DNA of 54,787 bases. Origin: Flavobacteriales bacterium (GTDB lineage Bacteria; Bacteroidota; Bacteroidia; Flavobacteriales_F; PHOS-HE28). The notes beneath the pieces were generated by a model. That model had not been told where the DNA came from, did no database searches, and saw only the letters and a list, made by a program, of their open reading frames with translations. Position 1 is the stretch's first letter; each line of letters starts with the position of its first letter. The translations under genes were made by a program, and so were the position numbers. Positions 1-6,457 of the stretch are shown here, in pieces. The stretch is from contig JAGNUG010000012.1 of NCBI GenBank assembly GCA_017987115.1, forward strand, positions 1-54,787, read 5' to 3'.

Positions 1-2
1 GC

Positions 3-206
3 GAACACCGTTCTTTGATGACAATCTATGAACCCACTGATGATGTAGTGCTATTGATCGGCCCAGAAGGCGATTTTTCAATGGAAGAAGCAGCGCTGCT
101 GCGTGCACAAGGCTTCAACGCCATCGGACTAGGTGCAGCGCGCCTACGCACAGAGACCGCAGCCCTAGCCGCATGCACATGGCTAAGCTTGGCACAGCAG
201 CGGTAA
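3..206 (+). CDS. rsmE: 16S rRNA m3U1498 methyltransferase RsmE, C-terminal end (partial)
   Basis: The reading frame is open at the left edge, so only the last 67 codons are present. The visible part carries the SPOUT-fold knot signature of RsmE: LIGPEGDFS near the start, then a Gly-rich turn (GLGAARLRTETA) that binds S-adenosylmethionine, ending with the usual short helix. The family methylates N3 of U1498 in 16S rRNA in the cytoplasm. The gene ends just before a TAACTTTG element (204-211) that could be the -7 element of the next gene. The call is firm; the start lies outside the window. Confidence 0.93.
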   Translation, partial: EHRSLMTIYEPTDDVVLLIGPEGDFSMEEAALLRAQGFNAIGLGAARLRTETAALAACTWLSLAQQR

Positions 207-216
207 CTTTGCACCA

Positions 217-1029
217 ATGCACATCTGTATCATGTCAACTAAAGTGCCTCGCACCTTGCCCTCTTTGTTACTTTCCTACTTTCCATCTTTGAATTGTTTT
301 CGGTTGCGCAATTTTGCATTCATTCACCGTCGGGCGAAAGATCTTTCGCCCCTACGGTGCTTGGTGGAAGGCACATTGCTTTCTCTCTTGCTATCTATTT
401 CTCTTTCTCTCTCCTCGTTCGCTCAAGGCTCCTACCAGCTCGCCGTATTGAAATACAACGGTGGCGGCGATTGGTACGGCAATCCCACGAGCCTCCCCAA
501 CTTGGTAAAATATTGCAACCAACAGCTCGGCATGAACATGAACACGGATGTTCCAGTGGTGGAGGTCGGCAGTTCAGAACTGTTCACCTACCCGCTCGTC
601 CACATGACAGGGCATGGCAACGTTGTTTTCAGTCCACAGGAAAGTGAAAACCTTCGCACCTATCTGATAAGTGGCGGATTCCTGCACATCAGTGACAATT
701 ATGGTATGGATGAATTCATTCGGCCCATGATGAAGCGGGTATTCCCCGAGTTGGAAATGCTAGAACTACCCTTTTCGCATGCGATCTACCATCAGAAATT
801 CAATTTCAGCCAAGGCCTCCCGAAGATCCACGAGCACGATGAGAAACCACCACGTGGTTTTGGTTTGTTCTGGGAAGGACGGTTGGTCTGTTTCTACGAT
901 GTGGAATGCGACCTCGGTGACGGTTGGGAAGACCCGGACGTACACGGCGATAGCGAAGCAACACGCACCAAGGCTCTACAGATGGGAGCGAATATCGTAA
1001 GCTTTGCTTTCAGTGGGCAGGAGAACTAG
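217..1029 (+). CDS. DUF4159 family exported protein
   Basis: The mature part, from about residue 72, reads YQLAVLKYNGGGDWYGNP and later GGFLHISDNYGMDEF, the signatures of Bacteroidota DUF4159 proteins, which have a glutamine-amidotransferase-like fold and no settled function. A hydrophobic export signal ends at SSFAQG (about residues 50-71). The start is uncertain. ATG at 217 or 232 follows a TAACTTTG element closely, but gives a long odd N-terminus that includes the palindromic repeat at 332-357 translated as RRAKDLSP. A start at TTG 361 or GTG 364, just before the signal peptide, is equally possible and would leave the repeat in the leader. No partner gene is evident. Confidence 0.8.
   Translation: MHICIMSTKVPRTLPSLLLSYFPSLNCFRLRNFAFIHRRAKDLSPLRCLVEGTLLSLLLSISLSLSSFAQGSYQLAVLKYNGGGDWYGNPTSLPNLVKYCNQQLGMNMNTDVPVVEVGSSELFTYPLVHMTGHGNVVFSPQESENLRTYLISGGFLHISDNYGMDEFIRPMMKRVFPELEMLELPFSHAIYHQKFNFSQGLPKIHEHDEKPPRGFGLFWEGRLVCFYDVECDLGDGWEDPDVHGDSEATRTKALQMGANIVSFAFSGQEN
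332..357. repeat. Palindromic repeat, copy 1
   Basis: Positions 332-351 form a perfect 20-base palindrome (GGGCGAAAGA and its complement), followed by CTACGG. Read on the minus strand, the 26 bases match positions 8049-8074 at 24 of 26 positions. The two differences are symmetric (A-T to C-G), so the hairpin is kept. It lies inside the open frame before the DUF4159 signal peptide. It looks like a small dispersed palindromic element; its total genome copy number cannot be judged here. Confidence 0.8.
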
Positions 1030-1123
1030 ATCTCTGAGCGTTGCCTATGGCTACGCTCCACACATCCAATTCACGGTAGCCTGTGGCTACTTATCGAGAT
1101 GATCCACAGTTCACCTTACAGCC

Positions 1124-1391
1124 ATGCCCGACCGGAGTAAAGCAATGATCCTTGCATTGATCTATGTGATCTCTGGGACATGGTTTGCTCATTTTGCGAT
1201 CTACAATAACATTGCAGAAGGGTTCTTTTTATTATTTCTTTTTTCCCGTCGCGTTTATCCCGATGTTCATTTTCTTTACGTCGCGTGATCCATTTCTAAC
1301 GATCTTGATCTACATAGCGATTTCGGTCTTTTTGTTTACACTGATATTCCGATCACTCATCAGCTCATATCGGGTACTCAATAAAAGGTAA
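1124..1391 (+). pseudogene. Small membrane protein split by a frameshift
   Basis: ATG 1124 opens a frame reading MPDRSKAMILALIYVISGTW and then a second hydrophobic stretch, but it ends at TGA near 1286. The +1 frame carries the natural continuation (YYFFFPVAFIPMFIFF, then LTILIYIAISVFLFTLIF) to the stop at 1389-1391. Joined in the T-rich run around 1222-1232, the two halves would give about 88 residues with three membrane segments. Either one base has been lost or gained in a homopolymer, or the sequence has an error. No family is recognised. The local GC is low, as in the SUKH gene that follows 18 bases later. Confidence 0.45.
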
Positions 1392-1409
1392 TTGATCCTA
1401 AGTGCAAGA

Positions 1410-2081
1410 ATGCAGTATCCCAAATGGTTATCCTTAGCGCTAAGTGCAAAAAGAAGCAACTGGCTTATCGACCTATCCGCATCCGATAGAAACGCGGTCA
1501 AATGCGTCTACGAACACTTTCAGAAGTATCGCGGTCAAGGATACCAACTTCAAAAGAATGGTACCCAGTTAGTGGGACATATACCTCATCTGGGCCCAAA
1601 AGCATACATACACGAACTGTTTGCTCCTATTTCAGGTCGCGAGATAAGGCGGATGGAAAAGCAACTTGGTAAAGCCATTCCAAAAGAACTCGGCTCACTG
1701 TATCATCAATTCAATGGAATATCCTTCTATCACAGCGCAATCAATTTGTTCGGCTCGACAACTGGAATAAAATACGATGATGACAATAGGTATCCATTCC
1801 CGTTGGTCAATGGTAACCATCCATTGAAAACACCTCCTGAGACTACTTCAGAGATACTCTACATCGGTACGTGCGGTATGGACGCTTCGTTGATCTACCA
1901 CAACGCTGTTGACGGAACCGTTCACAGAACAAGTCGAAAAAAGCTGTTACCACTAGCATCTTGGGGGTCGATCGATCAATGGATCGAAATGGAGATCAAG
2001 CGTCTTGATGCGATTGCTGAGAGATCGCAACCGTTCGAAATGATCGGACCGGATCATTTACCGATGGGCAAATACAGCTGA
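1410..2081 (+). CDS. SMI1/KNR4 (SUKH) family protein
   Basis: The 223-residue protein has the SUKH signature in its middle: EIRRMEKQLGKAIPKELGSL, then YHQFNGISFY and a late GTCGMDASLIYH segment. SUKH proteins are best known as immunity proteins against polymorphic contact-dependent toxins, and some have other roles. No toxin gene is beside it, so an immunity role is only inferred. The ATG at 1410 is preferred to the in-frame TTG at 1392. The gene is visibly AT-richer than its neighbours, which suggests acquisition by transfer. It is followed by 270 bases (2082-2351) in which I see nothing convincing. Confidence 0.75.
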   Translation: MQYPKWLSLALSAKRSNWLIDLSASDRNAVKCVYEHFQKYRGQGYQLQKNGTQLVGHIPHLGPKAYIHELFAPISGREIRRMEKQLGKAIPKELGSLYHQFNGISFYHSAINLFGSTTGIKYDDDNRYPFPLVNGNHPLKTPPETTSEILYIGTCGMDASLIYHNAVDGTVHRTSRKKLLPLASWGSIDQWIEMEIKRLDAIAERSQPFEMIGPDHLPMGKYS

Positions 2082-2351
2082 TCAGGAATTTTGGATCGCA
2101 GTTATTTTTTAAGATCCTGTAACAATCCAACCTTGATCTTCACTCAACGCGTCCTATTCGAGATCAGAAGCACTGGCGGGACCCGCGAACTGTTGGTAAA
2201 TGTGACCTTGCTAAAATAGTGGTTCACGCTCGCAGAAAGGATGATGTGAGAAATTATTGATGGATCACCAGGCCCATCTGCGATATACCACAATTGAGCT
2301 ATTGCCCGAACTTGATAGATCCCAGTGCTTTGTGACATCCCAAACAAAGAG

Positions 2352-3410
2352 ATGAATACCATGAGTTCCACGATGGACCTGAAGAGCCGCTATGCCGAAT
2401 TGAAAGCCACACAGCCACACACATACCTGCGTAACGCAGCGGCTGAACTGGGTGTTAGTGAAATGGAGTTGTTGTGTACACAGCTCGGTGATGGTGTAAC
2501 GCGCTTGACCGACGATCCAAAGGTGATCTTGAAGGATGTTCCTCAGTTAGGTCGCGTTATGGCATTGACCCGCAACAACGACGTGGTCCATGAGCGCAAA
2601 GGCAGCTACAAGAACCCAACATTGGAAGGTCATGTGGGGCTTTTTGTTGGGGCAGATATCGATCTGCGCATTTTCTGGTCGCATTGGGCAAGTGCTTTCG
2701 CGGTTGAAGAAAGAAGCCAGACCGGTACGCGCCAAAGCCTGCAGTTCTTCGATCCGAAAGGAACAGCCGTGCATAAGATCTATCTCCTGGAAGAAAGTGA
2801 CACTGATGCTTTTGCTGCGTTGGTCGCAAAGCACAAAGCAGCAGACCAAAATGCACCGCAAGTAACGCTTACCTCGCCAGCACCGCGCCCTGAAATGCCT
2901 GATGCCGCAGTGGATGCAGCAGGCCTACAACAAGGTTGGTTGGCGTTGAAGGACACGCATGATTTCTATATGCTGTTACGGGATTTCCGTGTAAGTCGAA
3001 CGCAAGCGTTGCGACTAGCACCTAAAGGAAATTATGCGGTACCCGTTTCACCTTCCGCATTGCGTGCCACGCTGAATGCTGCTTCCTCGGAACAAGTTCC
3101 GATCATGATCTTTGTCGGCAATCCGGGCATGATCCAGATCCATTCCGGTACTGTTACGAACATTGTGGATGCACGTGGTTGGCTTAATGTGTTGGACCCA
3201 GAATTGAACGTCCATATTCGTGAAGAAGCGATCAGTGCGGCATGGATCGTACGCAAGCCTACTACTGATGGGATGGTAACTGCGCTGGAATGTTATGATG
3301 AGGAAGGTGAACAGATCATCCAGCTCTTCGGTGCGCGCAAACCCGGCATTCCTGAATTGGAGACATGGCGCAACTTGGTGGCTACGGTAGAAAAGGAACA
3401 CCTGCTATGA
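2352..3410 (+). CDS. hmuS: Haem-degrading/haem-trafficking protein HmuS/HemS
   Basis: This is a 352-residue cytoplasmic protein with the two tandem halves typical of the HemS/HmuS/PhuS family. The first half opens with RYAELKATQPHTYLRNAAAELGVSE. The second half starts at WLALKDTHDFYMLLRDF, where His203 matches the proximal haem ligand of HemS (in the W..L.D.H motif). The family accepts haem after import, and some members degrade it to release iron. The start is ATG 2352, in a run of Met codons (2352, 2361). The stop TGA overlaps the ATG of the small membrane protein that follows. No haem receptor or ABC importer lies in the window. Confidence 0.9.
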   Translation: MNTMSSTMDLKSRYAELKATQPHTYLRNAAAELGVSEMELLCTQLGDGVTRLTDDPKVILKDVPQLGRVMALTRNNDVVHERKGSYKNPTLEGHVGLFVGADIDLRIFWSHWASAFAVEERSQTGTRQSLQFFDPKGTAVHKIYLLEESDTDAFAALVAKHKAADQNAPQVTLTSPAPRPEMPDAAVDAAGLQQGWLALKDTHDFYMLLRDFRVSRTQALRLAPKGNYAVPVSPSALRATLNAASSEQVPIMIFVGNPGMIQIHSGTVTNIVDARGWLNVLDPELNVHIREEAISAAWIVRKPTTDGMVTALECYDEEGEQIIQLFGARKPGIPELETWRNLVATVEKEHLL

Positions 3411-3538
3411 ACACAATGACAAGCAAACGCACTACGTGGCTGCGCAAAATAGGTTGGGCCGGATTCTTCTTCTTCTTGATCAAGGGACTGGTGTGGCTTG
3501 GGATCTTTTTTGGGCTGGGACAGGCCCTGGGTGGCTGA
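3407..3538 (+). CDS. 43-residue single-pass membrane protein coupled to hmuS
   Basis: The start ATG overlaps the hmuS stop (ATGA), which indicates translational coupling. The product begins MNTMTSKRTTWLRKIGWAG, has a positively charged N-terminus and one hydrophobic helix (FFFFLIKGLVWLGIFFGLG), and ends QALGG. Such a layout predicts a single membrane segment with a cytoplasmic N-terminus. I do not know a named family, but similar short membrane proteins occur next to haem genes in Bacteroidota. A role anchoring or assisting HmuS at the membrane is a guess from position alone. Confidence 0.65.
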   Translation: MNTMTSKRTTWLRKIGWAGFFFFLIKGLVWLGIFFGLGQALGG

Positions 3539-3635
3539 ACGGAACAACGTACGTGCATGCCGCTGGCGAACAGGAATTAATACGGGTAGACCAAACCACT
3601 CACTGCTTTGACGTGTTTCAAAACACTCGAATGCA

Positions 3636-4274
3636 TCAGATGTTCTGGTAAGAAAGTACAGCGGTACCAACCGCTGTAACGAACGAACCCGAACCATTTT
3701 CGTGGTACAATTTACAGTTGAACGACACCCTCATTTTTAAAGTACTAACGCCGACCGAAGGTTGCTCCAGCACTTCGGTGATCGTAAATGTTTCGCCTGG
3801 ATGGTCGGCGCTCCAATAGGTCGAGTACTCAGTGCCGTCCGTAGTCCAATAGGTAATTCCCACTTTGTTCAACTCCATCTCCCAATTGCCATAGGGTATG
3901 TTACCTGTAGAGAAGAAACTGAAGAACTGAGCATCCGAAGGAGAGGTTCCTAAAAAGCGGTACCGTCCAAGATCGCATGCGAATCGGGTCTCTCCATTGG
4001 AGGACTCGTTGATATACACGCTATACCCTTTCAAACTGGAATCCGGAGGAGCCACGATATCTCCCGACGCGCTATTGTCCAATGTATTCAGTGAACCAAC
4101 GGGAAACGATACGGTGCTCCCATCGATGGTCATGGTAACACCCAATGCAGTCGATGCAGTAAGCGGAGACGTTCCTCCCGTTCCGGATGAAGTGGTAGTT
4201 GGTGCTGGATCATCCTTTTTGCAACCGGTGAATAGAACAACAGCTGAGAACAGGAGCGGTAGAACATAACGCAT
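3636..4274 (-). CDS. Putative exported lipoprotein, unknown function
   Basis: The start ATG at 4274 gives a classic lipoprotein signal, MRYVLPLLFSAVVLFTGCKK, with Cys18 in the lipobox LFTGC. A short Thr/Ser/Gly linker follows, and then about 180 residues of probable beta-rich fold (TMTIDGSTVSFP, YSVYINESSNGETRF, LKMRVSFNCKLY). No known domain is recognised. An upstream frame extends to 4349 but lacks a better start. Reading on the minus strand, TATATTTG at 4308-4301 fits the Bacteroidota -7 element. The truncated symporter lies upstream in the same direction, 81 bases away, so the two are probably not an operon. Confidence 0.75.
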   Translation of the reverse strand: MRYVLPLLFSAVVLFTGCKKDDPAPTTTSSGTGGTSPLTASTALGVTMTIDGSTVSFPVGSLNTLDNSASGDIVAPPDSSLKGYSVYINESSNGETRFACDLGRYRFLGTSPSDAQFFSFFSTGNIPYGNWEMELNKVGITYWTTDGTEYSTYWSADHPGETFTITEVLEQPSVGVSTLKMRVSFNCKLYHENGSGSFVTAVGTAVLSYQNI

Positions 4275-4355
4275 GATTTCTGAAACTAATTTTGGGCGGA
4301 CAAATATAGATCGCAATAGGGTCCCGGTATGGCATGACCCAGTGATCATTTCACC

Positions 4356-4823
4356 TCATTGCTCTACCCTCTTATCCGCTACTGGCGCGGGATACAACTT
4401 AGTGAAAACGTAACCTGCGATCATGGCCAACAGAAAAGACGGTGCAAGGACATCCAACTGTTCGAATGCCGGCCCGATCCCATCCATCGGTTGAACTATG
4501 AATTTAAAGAACGGCACACAGAGAAAACCGGTGATCATGGATGCGATGGCACCGCGTTCGGAATAGGGTCTCCAGAAGATCGACAGGATGATCACTGGAC
4601 AGAATGTCGCTGCAATGCCCGACCAACCGAAGATCACGAACCAGAATACCGTCCGATCAGGCGTTAACAGCGCTACAGTAAATGAAAGCCCCAGGGCAAG
4701 CAGTGCCATACCCAATGTAACCAGACGCGAGAGCCGTGCAAGCTTGCTTTCTTCTGAGGTCCTTTCGGTCCAGTAGCGTATCAAAACACGAGGTTCACGC
4801 GAACTTGCACGTAAATTCCACAT
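4356..4823 (-). pseudogene. Truncated sodium:solute symporter (SSS family), C-terminal fragment
   Basis: The 155 residues match the last third of PutP-like sodium/solute symporters: a cytoplasmic stretch SEESKLARLSRLVTLGMAL followed by about four membrane helices (WFVIFGWSGIAATFCPVIIL, GAIASMITGFL, LLAMIAGYVFTKLYP). Family members are usually near 500 residues with 13 membrane segments, so about 350 N-terminal residues are missing. The region upstream is the promoter and start of the divergent haloperoxidase-like gene, so the missing part is not nearby. I read it as a remnant left by a deletion or rearrangement. Confidence 0.8.
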
Positions 4824-4834
4824 TGTTAGATTTG
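4805..4834 (+). promoter_or_regulatory. Bacteroidota-type promoter for the haloperoxidase-like gene
   Basis: TTG at 4805-4807 is followed by exactly 19 bases and then TAGATTTG at 4827-4834. This fits the Bacteroidota consensus TTG-N19-TAnnTTTG recognised by the primary sigma factor. The ATG lies 16 bases downstream at 4851. The element overlaps the 5' end of the symporter fragment on the other strand. Confidence 0.65.
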
Positions 4835-4850
4835 CTTTGTTAAGTGGACT

Positions 4851-6323
4851 ATGATGTGCCGAGAATCCGCCAATACACTACTGTTCATTGCCGTGTTATT
4901 CTTTGGGTGTATGCGGTCGACTGCACTTGCTCAGGAAACGCAACCCCTGGAACGGACAGGTGCCACGAACATTGCCTATAAATGGGGCGAAATGGCCGTA
5001 ACCGCCACCGCGAATGACACCGAGAAGTTCAAGCCACGGCCAACGGTGACCTCACGTTTTCTGGCATTGATCTTCGTGTCTGTATTCGATGCTTGGTCAC
5101 GGTATGATGCAAATGCACTTCCGGTGTATCTGCATGACGTGGAACGTAGACCAACGGAAGAACGAACATTGCGGAACAAAGAGATCGCGATCAGTCATGC
5201 TGCGTTTGGAGCAATGAACGAGTACTATGCTAGTGATACGGCGTTGTTCAAACAATTCATGATCGAGCTGGGAATGGATCCGAACGACATGTCCCTGGAA
5301 CCGAATACACCAGCAGGGATCGGGAATTTGGCAGCGCAGGCCGTAATTGAAGCCCGCAAAGGCGATGGATCCAACCAATACGGAGAAGAACCGGGATCCA
5401 ATGGTGTGGCCTATTTCAATTATGTGGGTTATGTTCCAGTGAATTCCGTTGATAAGAACGTGGACATGAACAGGTGGCAGCCAAAGTATTTTTCTGATGG
5501 AATGGGCGGCACTTTCGCACCCGGCTGCCTTACGCCGCACTGGAATAAAGTGAAACCCCTTGGAATGGAGCGCGGCGATCAATTCCGACCTGGGCCGCCG
5601 CCAATGGTCGGGTCAGAACAATTGGCGCGTGAAGTGAAAGAGGTGATGGAACTGCAAGCAATGCTAACTGATGAACAGAAGGCGCTGGTCGAGTTCATGC
5701 GCGATGGACCTCAATCCGTGCAACAGGCTGGCCATTGGCTGAAATTCGCACAAGATGTTTCGCGCCGCGATGAGCACACATTGGATCAGGATGTGAAGAT
5801 GTATTTCTACAATCAGATGGTGGCCATGGATGCTTTCATCGCTTCATGGGATGCAAAAATGTTCTACGACTTTGCAAGGCCGTTTGCTTTGGTCCATGAA
5901 TATTACAAGGACCAGAAGATAAAAGCATGGGGTGGCGAAGGGAAAGGCATGGTGGAAATGGATGGCTCGGAATGGCGCCCCTATTCACCAGCAACTTTTG
6001 TGTGCCCACCCTTCCCGAGCTATACATCAGGCCACAGCACGATCAGTGGAGGTTGCGCGGAAGCGCTTAAACGCTGGACCGGAAGTGATGATTTCGGTTC
6101 TGAAGTAACACTCGTTGCCGGTGCCATGACGGAACCGGACCAGTTAGGCGATACAGTTACATTGCATTTCCCAACATTCACCGAAACAGCTGAGATGGCC
6201 GGTTTCTCGCGAGTGCTTGGTGGCTACCACATTCAAGCGGATAATGTTGCGGGATTGAAATTGGGACGTGACGTAGCGGCAGCTGATTGGCAGTTCTATT
6301 TGGATCATATCGGGGAATACTAG
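4851..6323 (+). CDS. Secreted vanadium-dependent haloperoxidase-like protein (PAP2 superfamily)
   Basis: A 490-residue protein with an export signal (LLFIAVLFFGCMRSTALAQ). The vanadate/phosphate pocket of the vanadium haloperoxidase/PAP2 superfamily is complete. Lys336 and Arg343 lie in KMFYDFARP, His395 in the SGHSTISGG loop, and Arg454 and His460 in SRVLGGYH. The spacings (7 between Lys and Arg, 6 between Arg and His) equal those of the fungal chloroperoxidase set K353/R360 and R490/H496, with H404 as acid-base. Most Bacteroidota members have unknown substrates, and acid phosphatase activity is also possible. ATG 4851 and ATG 4854 are both usable. A consensus promoter lies directly upstream, and no partner gene is linked. 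Confidence 0.87.
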   Translation: MMCRESANTLLFIAVLFFGCMRSTALAQETQPLERTGATNIAYKWGEMAVTATANDTEKFKPRPTVTSRFLALIFVSVFDAWSRYDANALPVYLHDVERRPTEERTLRNKEIAISHAAFGAMNEYYASDTALFKQFMIELGMDPNDMSLEPNTPAGIGNLAAQAVIEARKGDGSNQYGEEPGSNGVAYFNYVGYVPVNSVDKNVDMNRWQPKYFSDGMGGTFAPGCLTPHWNKVKPLGMERGDQFRPGPPPMVGSEQLAREVKEVMELQAMLTDEQKALVEFMRDGPQSVQQAGHWLKFAQDVSRRDEHTLDQDVKMYFYNQMVAMDAFIASWDAKMFYDFARPFALVHEYYKDQKIKAWGGEGKGMVEMDGSEWRPYSPATFVCPPFPSYTSGHSTISGGCAEALKRWTGSDDFGSEVTLVAGAMTEPDQLGDTVTLHFPTFTETAEMAGFSRVLGGYHIQADNVAGLKLGRDVAAADWQFYLDHIGEY

Positions 6324-6457
6324 GTTGTTGGCGTACCATGGTGCAGGACATTCTTGGATTCAGGGCCAGCTATTCGACCGAAGACCCCATCGACCGCCTC
6401 AACCGAAAACTAACAAACGTCATATCCCGCTGATCCTTTCTTCACGCACTTTGCAGC

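Noticed and set aside
2144-2371. 75-codon minus-strand ORF in the hmuS upstream region
   Set aside because: It overlaps the hmuS start, has no family match, and no promoter or ribosome site was seen for it.
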